Shown here one piece after another: positions 33,635-44,412 of a stretch of DNA of 64,000 nt. Each line of letters opens with the position of its first letter. Position 1 is the first letter of the stretch. Position numbers and translations under genes: made by a program. Under the pieces are notes generated by a model, which saw only the letters and a list, made by a program, of their open reading frames with translations, was not told the DNA's origin and did no database searches. Location of the stretch: assembly GCA_029378245.1 (NCBI GenBank), contig JARKIF010000113.1:1-64000 (forward strand), given 5' to 3'. The stretch comes from Roridomyces roridus (taxonomy: Eukaryota > Basidiomycota > Agaricomycetes > Agaricales > Mycenaceae).

Positions 33635-34764
33635 TCACTCAGACTCGGAATCGCTAGAGTCCTCCTCGTCTCTGTCCCGCCGCTTATGCCAATCATACCG
33701 GCTGTTAAAAGCAAATATAATGCCCGGGAAGCGGCTACGAAACATCGGCTTGGATATCTCCCCATACTCCCCTGTGATGAGAACCTTTTGAAGCTGGGTA
33801 CACCCGGATTTCGCAACAAACGAGGCGAATGTATCAAGTGGATTGTTGCCCAGGAATGCCGCGGGTACTTGGAGGGTGCGAAGGGATGGAAGGATGAATA
33901 CGCCGAGACCCTGCTCGAAGTAACCAAATTCGGTATCCACCATGATGAAGGTTTCGAGGCGCGGTAGGGTCACGTCTGTGAGCTGGGCATGGGGCTCTTG
34001 ATAGCAGTCGATGGTCTTGAGGTGGACGAGGTTGACTGCACCCTGGAGGGTTGAGAAGTAGGTGGCCGAGCTCGGGTTTGTGAGCGTCAGAGACGTCAAC
34101 TGAGTCCAGGGGAACCAATACGCCAAATCATCCAAGCAGTCCAGCGAAAGCGTGCGAAGCCTGGGAAAGTCGGCATGCGCTCTGGGGCGCTTGGTGCGAG
34201 GGATAAGGCCATTTGGCACTTGGAGGGTGAACTCGCAAGCGGCATGGGCCCTTCTAAAAGAGCTATGCCATCATCATCGAGGGTTAGCTCCACGTACTCC
34301 CATCGCTCGTGGTGAAGGAGAATAGCCGCGAGAGTTTGTGGATGTAGCCGAGCTTGCTCGTCTGATTCCATTTTGATGGAAAGTGGACACGAACCAGACC
34401 TCTCCAGCCAGTCCCGTGGCGTTTTATCGTCGCTAGAAGCCCGGAGTGGGATGGCCCGCCAGAGCTGGGGCGTCGCGAGGGCTATGTCCCGCCATTGCCG
34501 ACAAATATGTGTGAGAGACGTCGGGGATGAGGGGCCTTTGAGTGGTGGACATGCGGGATATGAAGGGAGGGATTGAATGAGGATTTCAGACACGATTTCG
34601 TTGGGGAGACTGAGGACGGGGTAGGCGTATTCGGCCAATTTTTGCTCGTGCAAACCTCGCTCCGTTTGCAGACGATGAATCTGAGCATCTATTTCGGCCA
34701 TGCGGGCACGCTTCGCCTCTCGCATGGGCCGCGAGCGAATTGTGTCCATGGTGGTCGAGGTCAA
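33635..34764 (-). pseudogene. F-box-like gene 9 with central frameshift
   Basis: The ATG at 34764 (MTSTTMDTIRSRPMREAKRA) leads to the F-box VLSLPNEIVSEILIQSLP and SLTHICRQWRDIALATPQLW. After EGPMPL, at about 34240, the frame is lost; compared with the paralogue at 15426 (GPMPLLCELTL) about 4 nt are missing. The other frame continues EFTLQVPNGLIPRTKRPR, AHADFPRLRTLSLDCLDDL, GAVNLVHLKTIDCYQEP, FILPSLRTLQVPAAFLG and FNSRYDWHKRR with the acidic end DEEDSSDSESE. A truncated product of about 220 aa that keeps the F-box could still be made. Confidence 0.8.
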
Positions 34765-37573
34765 AAGAGCTATGAATCACCTGACCACCGACTGATCCGA
34801 CTGACTTTCAAGCTGTAGAGCGTAGAAGGAGAAAGAAAGACAGATACAGAAGACGGGCATTTACAGAGTGTCCAAGGAGAAAGGCAAATAAAAAGAAGGG
34901 AGTAATTTCAGTACTAGCACGCAGTCATGTCAAATCTCCAAGATGCCAATCCTCGCCCGCCTCTGGGGGACAATCGCATTATATGCAATCATCTCTCCTC
35001 GCAAATCTCAATCCTCCAACGCAAATGAAAGCACGAAGGTGACCGCCTCATCCCACCCCACCCGCCATTCACGCCCCTCCTCACGAAGTACGAACCCGTC
35101 AAGCCCAGACGACATCTTGTCGATGCGACTGTAAGTGTGACGAGGATGCGAACGAGGGAGGGACGGAGAGGGACTTGGTAATGTCCACCGCGTCATCGAG
35201 CTGCAGGTCGACCTCCTTTCTTTTCCTCCTCGGTGTCACGTGACACCTGCCCAGATGAAAACGTCTTGCCCTGAGCAAGCTGTCGCCGGCTAGGGTAGGC
35301 AAGATCGAGTAGCTGGAGACATCGTGCGTCATCGTCATATTGCCCGCCGACGCGACGAAGGTATTGCACAACTGGAGCAACGTGTCGAGTCTGGAGATGA
35401 TGACGAGGGTAGCGCCCAAGTCTGGCGTAGACGGCAAGTATCTTGCGAAGACTCTACGCACGCACGCAGACGTGAGGCCTCATCTATCACGCACTGTAAG
35501 CATACGTATTCCTCACTGCCATTCATGGAGCGCACGCACCTTGGCAAATAGTACGTCCGCAAAATTACTAATCCCTCCCTGCCGAAAGGTGACGCAGCAG
35601 CTCGCATTCGTCGACCGGAGCGTGTCCCGTCGCCTCGCAATATGGCGCCAGCTCTCTGTACAAAAGCCGGGACAGCGTGGCCACCGAAAGCGAGAGGGAT
35701 TGCAAATGGTCCGCAAAGGTGCTAACAGCCAAGAGCGTGCCGAAATTGCATGTCGATATCGATTCATCAGTGGCTGGTGGAGGTCCTAGGCTCCTAGCAC
35801 GCGCAGCACTCCAAAGATTCCGACCGTCTTTCCGGCTTGCAACACCGCTCGCGCGTTCTTCTCTTCGTCATCTTCGCCTTCCCCTCCCCTCCGCGCCAAG
35901 ACCCATCACTGCCAGCACCCCACCATCCTACCCCCGCGCTGCCCATTTCAAGGAGGATCCCGAAGAGAGGCGCGGGCTGGGCGTACAACCCAAGGATTGC
36001 CCGTCCTGAAACGCGTCTGGCAGCTCGTTCTGCGCGCCGCGTACCCGAGGCGGCACTTGCTGCTCCGGTGCGGCACACCGCTTGTCAGCCAACGGACGCA
36101 CCACGGCGACAGTAACCCCAAATGCTTCGAGAGTGCGGGTGACGGATGCTTCGGGACGAGATCACGGAGGAGAATACAAAGAGGATGTGGGTGCGGTTTC
36201 CGCGAGTGCGGAGAGGAGGGATCGGGTGACCAGGGTATCAGTTGGGTGTAGTTAGTCTCTGCAGGCCGAGCATGATGTTTTTGGCACTTTGGAGTGCAAT
36301 GAGGATCTTCCTCCTTGTGTCTTGTTTGTCGTCATATCTCTAAGCGTTGCTTTCAGTGAGACGTCAAGAATGACAATGGGGTATTCACCTCCATCTTCCA
36401 CTCCGCTGCGTCAAACGCGGCGAAGCATCGATGCGTCCTGGTGGCATGCGCGGGCTGCTCCTCTTCACATGGCCCCGCCAAACGCAGCCGTCTTCGTCTC
36501 TGAGGAGGGGCCGGACTATGACGGGCGTTTGTGGCGCCAAAAACGAGAAGGGCTCATCGTCATCCTCCGCACCCAGATGCATGTCAGAGTCGGGATGAGA
36601 GGGAGGGGCTGCTACTGCGTCTGGCTCTCATGCAGGCTTTTTGCATCCTTCCGTAAGCTCGCTGGACGGCGGTGGGTAATCGGAGTCCACAGAGGTGCAT
36701 CTTAAGGAAGGGATAGCTGTAGATGCCATGAGTGTGAAGCGACAGAAAGAGGTCCAGACACACAATTGGGTCCTCAGAATTCTGACTCATCGTTATCCCT
36801 CTAGGTCTCAGAGTCGCGGGAGAGGAGGGCAGCTACTGCTGCTCGCGTTGCTGGCGGTCGTCACCCGAGATGTCTTTCCATGTGAGCGGGATCGGATTCC
36901 TTTGAGGTAGATCTCCGGGTTGCGAGCGTGCTGCTGACTGGGTCTGCCTTGGAAGAAAGCGATAGCTATGGCATCCATCCGGTCTGGATGCACCAAGAGA
37001 ATGAGGGTGGAAGGCGAGACATCTGGGGGCCAGCGTCAGTACAATAGCGCGTGCTTTTGTTGCCTACACGCACCTTCATCTGCCCTTCCAAGTCCGTCTT
37101 CTGCATGGCCTCAACTCCCATATGTATTGACGGTGGCAGCAGTATGAGTCGACGTCCGACTCGTCTCGTGCTCTCAAAGCTCTGGACCGCGGAGTTTGAG
37201 ATCCGCTTAGAAAGTACCGTCGTAGTCCCGTCGTCGAGGTCCGTTGCTTGTTAGATGGGGGTTTGGCGGTCATCGGCCTAGGCACGATGAAAGAGGTCGT
37301 GGCGTCGAAAGAGCTGATGTGGAACACGCGGAGGGCTTTTCAGATAACTCGGACGTGGGCTGTGCGACGAGGAGCTGGAACGAACGGAGACAGAGGACGG
37401 GATCATCGGTGTCAAGACTCAAGAGCAAGCGGAGAAGATTAATCACTGCGACAGCACCAAAACCTCCAATTCTATTAGAATACAGAAACGAGTAGTACAG
37501 TGTGAATGAGTGGTATAGCATGGACGGATAATAAAGACAGTGTTTAAGGGAGAAACTTGGGAGAAACCCGCCC
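34765..37573. other. No supported gene
   Basis: Several overlapping open frames occur on both strands, for example 35840-36110 plus, with RRIPKRGAGWAYNPRIARP. None has a recognisable family or consistent intron pattern. Confidence 0.4.
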
Positions 37574-39015
37574 TCACTGCTTGAAATCCGAATCCTTCCC
37601 CAAGTCGTCGTCGTCGATCTTTTCCAAACGCCCACTGGGCGTCTTCTGAATACGACCAGCCTTCTGAATCGGGTCAAACATATCTCGGACCTAAACGTGC
37701 CGGTGAGGTGAGTCCTGGATGCTAAAAGGGGAGAGGAATATATAATTGATAAACCCACATCAATATGCTGCGTCGTCTCCGTCTGCGTGAGCACCTGAAT
37801 CTGCCCCAGCTCTACATCCACCTGCCCATGCCCACCACCGACGCGCCTCCTCGCCCTTGACCGTCCACCGGAAATCTCATTACTCGCACTCGTCATCCCA
37901 TTATGGCTATGGCTGCTATTATTCTGCGCCAAGATCGTGCGTCGCGCGTTGAGCGTGTACATCATCGAGATGGCGTACAATTTGGGAGCGCCATGTTGAA
38001 CGCGGTGGAGATAAGGTCCGACCCGCCGGGGTTCTTTTGGGAGAACGCGAGGTTGAACATTGCGCTGTGGACGAGGAAATGAAAAACTAATCATTGAAAG
38101 GAAGCGGGCAGACTCACCAAATTGCCGCGGGGGCAGCGGTTTGGAAGGTGAGACGAATGAGGGAGTTGATGAAGTTGGCGGTGTGCGACATGGCGTTCTT
38201 GCGGTTTTTGAGAAGAAAGTACGCGGTTGTGCACGTAAGGAAAACATCTCCAGCTTTGAGAAACGATTAGAAACGAAGGATCTCGACCTGAAATACGCAC
38301 CGAACACAGTACTCAAATGGATCGCAACTGAATGAACGGTCAGTCGCTCGAGTCTACTTTCTCAACACCAAAACTTACACCACATCGAGATTGAATGATC
38401 GAGGGCTGTATGGATGTAAAATGTCTGCGAAAATCGTTGAGATGACGGATAGAAATTTTATCTGCGCGACTCACCCCCACACACATGGCAAAGTACGCGA
38501 AAGCAAAGATCCCGCAAATCAGCGTTACAACAAACCGCCTTTTGGTTACAGCCCAGAGGCGATAACAAAAGTAGGCTTGCACGTAGAGGTCGATGCTCGC
38601 GACCTGGTGCGGATGAATATGTGAGGGACGAAGAGTAATACGAGGAACGCACCATCAAAGGAGTACCCGAAACCCACCAAGCCGTGTAATTCAACTGAAT
38701 CGCGCCGTCCAGATCGCCGAAATACAGGATGAACTGAATCCATATGACGGCGTTGAGCAAGATATCAGGAGGCAAGCGAAGGGAGGAACGGAGACGACGT
38801 ACAAAGCGTGAACAGACTCCCACACCGTCATAAGCACCAAGAAGGCCACGGTGAGCTTCAGACCCATCTTATACGTCGCCGTACCGTGTAAATTACTAGT
38901 TGACGAATTGGAACGACAATATCCCCTGCAGGAGAAGGTCTATGCAGCCTCCGACGAGCTTGGCGATATAGATGAGCGGGATCGAAAAGCCGAGGAATGA
39001 TTCTGACTCACCCAT
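37574..39015 (-). CDS. DUF6534-type seven-TM membrane protein, N-terminus possibly broken
   Basis: Minus-strand exons give the blocks of this basidiomycete family: YKMGLKLTVAFLVLMTVWES, IQFILYFGDLDGAIQLNY, QAYFCYRLWAVTKRRFVV, HTANFINSLIRLTFQTAAPA, FNMALPKLYAISMMYTLN and ARRTILAQNNSS, joined by short introns. They are followed by a cytoplasmic tail with the DMFDPIQKAGRIQKTPSGRL box and a stop at 37574-37576. The first segment (MGESESFLGFSIPLIYIAKL, ATG at 39015) is in another frame from YKMGLKL: TAG and TAA stops intervene at about 38895, with no reasonable intron. Either one base has been gained there or the real start is different. The function of the family is unknown. Confidence 0.65.
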
Positions 39016-40220
39016 GGCCCCAGCCACTGCATACAGATACGAAGATCTTCTCCTGTGAGTCTGACATTGTGGTGGGACGAGCCAATTTACGAGCACGAGG
39101 AAAAGCTTTATACATTACAGAAAACACGATTGACATCAGAAATTCCCCGGCTGCCGCCGTGATGATAGAAAACTCTCCTCCTAAGTCCCTGAGACACGAA
39201 CGAAAGGGGGCATAGCGAAAAAAACTGCAGAGGTGAGCAGTGTTGAGTGGGTCCCTGCCGTTTGCTGAAACGAGGAAATCCAGTCCTGAGCAACCCAAGC
39301 ATGCGGGTAAACACAAACGAAGCTGATATAATACCTGGGGATTCTGTGCGCTCGGAGCTCCACGTCCCCGAAAATCCGGGGAAGGGAGAGGTATACTGAG
39401 GGGCGCCAGACAGAGCTTCAATTGATTCAAATGGCGGCCGTGGAGCGATGCAAGACCAATGCAACTTGCAAGACGGAGGTGGGGCGGTGGGAGCGCGCAG
39501 AAAGGGAAACAGTCGAGGGGGGGGTAGAGCTTGGCGGCGTAGAGAGTTTGGGTTAGGGATTTTGTAGGGATTCCACGAGACAGACAGAGGCACCGGCTTG
39601 CAATCGGCCCTGCGTGTTGTTGGTGCTGGTCAAGCCTGGCTAATGTTGTCATCTGTTGTGCACACTTTCCATTTCGGGAAGTGGCACTTGTCCTTGACCA
39701 ATGACCCGCACCATCGCCTCTGGGGTCTGACCCATTCTGAGCCTTCCTGGCTTAGAAGTAGACTGTAGCGCCTCTCCACAGGGTTTGGTATGGCTGCGCT
39801 GGCAAACGAGTCCGATTGTTCATCGAGTCGGAGTCCACGCCGGCGCCGTAAACACTGAACGAGCAATTCAAGACAAATCCAAGAGCAATCACCAAGTACT
39901 GGCCCAGGCCTTCCATGCACTCCGCCCGGGGACCCTCTCTTAGGCCCAATCTTCTCACTCCCGTGAGCCGAAACTAGGCACAAGGTGACAGGGTCCTTCA
40001 TCGAAATTAACCGGTACACCATCTGGCGTTATGGCCACTCAAGATCGCGTGCGCCCTCGGAAGCTATCTCTCCGCCAATGCCAATCGATGATTCCCGACA
40101 CTCTTGCAATATAACGCTTACATATTCCAACACATTGCGCCATCGCGCAGGAAGATGATGAAGAGTAGCTTCCTTTATATCCTGGCGCCGCTCCGCCTTC
40201 CGCCTCTTTCCCAGCCTACC

Positions 40221-42341
40221 ATGTCGTCGCATCGGGACTCGATTGACAAGTCGAACGTACTCGCCAGCCCCACCGTTTCCGTGGCGGGAGCCACCGACTC
40301 TGGAGATTCGGCCCATTACATCAAGGACCTCGACTACACCCCGGAGGAAGAGAAGGCCGTGATCAGCATCCTCGACACACGCCTATTCCCCGCCGTCCTC
40401 CTGACGACCTTTGTTCTCAACATGGACCGCACGAATCTCTCCAACGCTATCTCCGACGGCCTACCCAAAGACTTGGGCTTCACGATCAACACGGTCAATA
40501 CGGCGATCGCAATTTACTCCGTCGTATTCTCATTAGCTTGTTTGTATGTCCGTCGTCTCTCTGTCAAACCGATGTCTGACCATTCCAGCTCGGGAGCCGT
40601 GATGTCTAAACTGGTCGGACCTTCACGATGTGCGTTGCAATCAACTTTGAGGGACATGAACGCTGACATTTGCATAGGGATACCTATCCTGATGGCCTCA
40701 TGGGTGCGTCCTCCTCCATCTAGTCTCGCACCCCGCTCATCCGTTTTTCAGGGCATCGTCACGCTCGCACACGCCGCAATCAAAGACACCGCAGGCTTCA
40801 TGTGTGTTCGCGTCTGTGAGCCTTCCAAACTATCCGCACCCCAAACCGTTCTTGAATTTCCCTCCAGTCATCGCACTCACCGAAGGCGGCGTCATCCCCT
40901 CGACTTTGATTTATCTTGGTGGATTTTACAAGGGCACCGAGTTGACGACGCGGTTGGCGTGGTTCTGGGGTATTCAGGTGCGTTTGCCAACTCTTTCTTA
41001 TTGCATTACGCTTATGAGCTGCAGTCGATTGCTAGCGCCGTCAGCGGACTCATGGCGAGCGGTTTACTCCAGCTGAGGGGACGAGGAGGGTTGGAAGGGT
41101 GGAAGTGGCTTTTCCTCGTGGTATGTCCCAGTCAAATGCCCGAGACGTTGACTAACAATCCATAGGACGGAATCATCACCATGGCTGTATCGGTCTTCAT
41201 CTGGTTCTACTTGCCTCGTAGCGTCGCACAAACATCCGGCGGTCTGCGGGGTTTTAAGCCTTGGTTTAACGAGCGCCAGATTCAGATCGCTTTCACCCGG
41301 GTGATTCGAGACGATATATCCAAGCGCAAATACGAGTGAGTGCATCTTATTTTATACGTCCTTTATCCTGACTTTTCCAGATCACGTCCCACACGAAACG
41401 ACTTCCTCAATGCAGCCAAAGACCTTAGTGAGTTCATTCTCGTTTCCCCGAGAACCTTTCTAACCTCATAACTAGCGCTATGGGGACACTTCCTGATCAC
41501 CGTGCTCATACTGACACCGACCAACCCACTCGGCACTTGTACGCACATCCCTCGCCTGCTTTCTTCGCGTTTCTCATTTGCCTAGACCTTCCAACTGTCA
41601 TCAAATCCTTCGACTTTAACGTCTTCGTATCCAACGCACTCACCGCGCCGCCCTACGTCCTCCAATGCATAATCAGCATCACTCTCATTCGACACGCGGA
41701 GAAAGTCGGCCAGCGGGCGTTGCATGGGGCTTTTGGTTGTACGTCGCTCCTCCTCTTCGTCGTTCAATCTTCTGACGCGGGTATCCAGCGGCGTGGCAGA
41801 TGGTCGGCTGGATCATACTCCGCGCCATGCCGCATTCCGCTCCCCGCGGCGCCAAGTGAGTTGAATTCCATCTATCAGTAAAACCGTTCGCTAAGTACTC
41901 GCTCAGATACTTTGGCGCCGTATTCCTAGCCAGCTGGCCATACAACCACCCGCTCAACATCGGTTGGATGTCTGAGAATTCGGGCAGCATCGGCCAGCGC
42001 ACCGTCTCCTCCGGCGGGGTCATCTTTGCTGCGAATATTTATGGGACTTGGGCGTCGCAGATCTACCAGGCTAGCGATGCCCCAGATTTCAAACGCGGGA
42101 ATTCGGCCAATATCGCCGTCGCTGGTGCCGCCGTCATCTCGTGGTTCGTACTGTTGGATTTATCGGATTGAGTAACCGACTTACCTTGCTGTCCAGGATC
42201 GCTCAAAGGCAGTATTATTTGCATCTCAACAGAGTACGGGCGCAAAAGTATGCAGAGCTTACCGAAGCGGAGAAGACGGTCGAGGACAGGGAGAAGGAGG
42301 TGAAGGGAAACAAGAGTCTGAGCTTCAAATTTGTAACATAG
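40221..42341 (+). CDS. MFS transporter, allantoate permease (Dal5/ACS) family
   Basis: The ATG at 40221 (MSSHRDSIDKSNVLAS) starts the cytoplasmic N-terminus. The first helix LFPAVLLTTFVLNMDRTNLS carries the family's D-R-T-N-L-S motif. Further exons, joined by seven or more short introns, encode GVIPSTLIYLGGFYKGTEL with the R-L-A-W-F-W loop, the central loop GGLRGFKPWFNERQIQIAF, LWGHFLITVLILTPTNPLG, ASWPYNHPLNIGWMSENSG and GVIFAANIYGTWASQIYQ. The tail RAQKYAELTEAEKTVEDREK ends at 42341. Twelve membrane helices are expected in the plasma membrane. The family carries anionic nitrogen compounds, vitamins or similar substrates; the substrate here cannot be told. All junctions I checked stay open. 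Confidence 0.82.
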
Positions 42342-42403
42342 GAAGAGAGTATCGTTCCGGATAGTTCATTGGAGGGACGAAGAGGGATTGGATCTGGCAC
42401 GTT

Positions 42404-42682
42404 CGAGGGGCCACTCGTACGTCCCAACGGAGAACTGTGGTACACACTCGCACGCTGATTACATTAATATTCCGAGTGAGTGACATTCGTTTTCCTGAAA
42501 CGCAAGGAAGGACTTACATGAGGAACTCAGAAACTGCGACGTTGGCCAGAGCTCGAGGGGCCAGTCGTACGTCACAACGGAGAACTGTGGTACAGACTCC
42601 GACGCTGATTACGCTAATATTCCGAGTGAGTGGCGTTCATTTTCTTGAAACGCACGCAAGGCTTACATGAGGAACTCAGAAA
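42404..42682. repeat. Tandem duplication, period 150 bp
   Basis: CGAGGGGCCA at 42404 recurs at 42554, and both are followed by CGGAGAACTGTGGTACA, AATATTCCGAGTGAGTG and ACATGAGGAACTCAGAAAC. Identity is about 90 percent. It lies just downstream of the MFS gene. Confidence 0.75.
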
Positions 42683-42900
42683 CGTGCTTGGATCTACATA
42701 GTCTTGGAATTAAATCAATGGCCACTGACTTATTTCGAGGTTGGGCGTTGGTCCAGTATGAGTCTACTTATGGCCCCAGAATTTTGGTAGGAAGACTCTT
42801 CGACGTTGTACCAGTACGCGTTGAAAATCCATGCCCAACTGGCGGCGAGGATGAAGAGCGAGACACTAATGCCGCGCTATGCAAGTTGCAAGTTGTATCC

Positions 42901-42999
42901 GTCACCCAGTTGCACGAGGTGTGCACCTGCGAGCAATTACTCGTCCACGGGTGCGTTTAGTAGCAGGGATGGCCCGTTCGATTCGGGGCTGGGTCATAG
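42901..42999 (+). other. tRNA-like repeat
   Basis: CACCCAG and CTGGGTC can pair as acceptor arms, TGCACGAGGTGTGCA is a short D-arm-like hairpin, and CCCGTTCGATTCGGG is a T-arm with B-box. The layout is the same as in the array at 47.0-48.5 kb. Confidence 0.4.
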
Positions 43000-43126
43000 A
43001 TCGACCGTCGAATAATTTTCTTGCTCTTTGATTTGGAAATCGAAGCCTAGCTAGCATGTGCCATGAAATCCCAATGGAAGCGGAACCGACTCACTGAATA
43101 CCGCAGTATGCGAGCTACACCCCGTG

Positions 43127-43183
43127 TGACCCAGTTGCACGAGTATGTGACGAGGGACAACCCGTTCGATTCGGGGCTGAGTC
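43127..43183 (+). other. tRNA-like repeat, shortened
   Basis: GACCCAGTTGCACGAG and CCCGTTCGATTCGGGGCTGA match the unit at 42901-42999, but the middle is missing. Confidence 0.4.
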
Positions 43184-43582
43184 TTACCCCGGCGAAAATG
43201 CGTTTTTGTTCATCATTCTTGGATATATGGGCAGACTCGCATTTCCGTATTCTACGCGCGGGAAATATGGCCCACCAGTGACTCGTGATCGGAAAATGAG
43301 GCCTAGATAGGTGAAATCAATGCTGGGGCCGCATCGACCTATTTCGACCACATTTCGACCCGTCACCCAACATGTGAGTGGCGCCAGCAACGTTCCAAAT
43401 TAAATTGCCGCCGTCAGCGTCAATTGGTTCAGTTCAGAATCCTTTACCTGGAGAGACGGTCGAAATAATAGCACGGTAACCGATACAAAACCGCGGGCAT
43501 GGACACCGATGCGATATATATTGGCTTCGAATTCGTCTACTCCAAATCTAAACTCATCATGGAGCTTACCATCCGTCCTGCC

Positions 43583-43781
43583 TATTGAATTTGACAACTG
43601 ATCTAATACAGGAGCTGGGGGACTTGCACTTGCAAGCCCCCGTATATATACTACATGCAATGCTGCGCCGCAGCTCTGCGCAGACTACGGCGCAGCCATA
43701 GAAGCAAATACGCGGCGTTCTAAATACGCCCAGGCCCGTCACGGTGGTTTCTCCGTTCACACAGCGGGCCTATTCCCAACA
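43583..43781 (-). mobile_element. Solo LTR 1 (199 bp)
   Basis: On the minus strand it begins TGTTGGGAATAGGCCCGC and ends AAATTCAATA. It has a TATATATAC promoter-like stretch and is about 97 percent identical to the element at 44220-44412. It is flanked by direct CTGCC repeats (43578-43582 and 43782-43786). Length, the TG start and the 5-bp duplication fit a solo long terminal repeat left by recombination of a retrotransposon. Confidence 0.8.
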
Positions 43782-44219
43782 CTGCCACTCTCCCCAACCA
43801 TACGTGCCCTTACCTGCAACCTACTCGATCCCCCCATATTATGGAACAACAACCCGAGCGTGGACGCGCCCCGACACGACGGGAACCTCGAAGCGAGGGA
43901 GATCATCGGCGACGGGGACTCGAACACGCTCGAACGACTGGTGGACGAGGCGACGGCGACCATCTCGGAGGCCTTCTCAGTGCTTCTGGGGGATAGGACT
44001 CAACCCTCCGAATTTGCACACACCGTCGTCCGTCTTCGTCTGTCGCCGGCTTTGGAAGCGTGGCGCGCGACACAGTTGGCTGCAGGCCGCATTCTGCCTG
44101 CCAAGGGCCACGGTCTGCGACGCGTCTCGGACACTATCATCAAGCTTCTCGGTTTGGAGGACTGGCCCGAACCGTTACTCACCGCCAACATTCTCTTTGG
44201 TGCAGGATGGACGACACTA

Positions 44220-44412
44220 TGTTGGGAATAGGCCCGCTGTGTGAACGGAGAAACCACGGGCCTGGGAGTATTTAGAACGCCGCGTATTTGCTTCTACGGC
44301 TGCGCCGTAGTCTGCGCAGAGCTGCGGCGCAGCATTGCATGTAGTATATATACGGGGGCTTGCAAGTGCAAGTCCCCCAGCTCCTGTATTAGATCAGTTG
44401 TCAAATTCAATA
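44220..44412 (+). mobile_element. Solo LTR 2 (193 bp) inside the coding sequence
   Basis: Same element as 43583-43781 in opposite orientation, with a 6-bp difference near its 5' end and a few substitutions. It is flanked by direct CACTA repeats (44215-44219 and 44413-44417). Removing it with one CACTA joins GCAGGATGGACGACACTA to CTCATCGGAGGG in frame. Confidence 0.85.

Noticed and set aside
39008..39652. Minus-strand open frame of 214 codons upstream of the DUF6534-type gene
   Set aside because: It overlaps the start of that gene in another frame and is Pro/Leu/Cys-rich without family features; probably chance.
44220..44412. LTR 2 as an introner-like intron
   Set aside because: The best donor would be GTTGGG, splicing would leave extra residues, and the same element lies in the opposite orientation at 43583; the 5-bp direct repeats fit retrotransposon insertion better.
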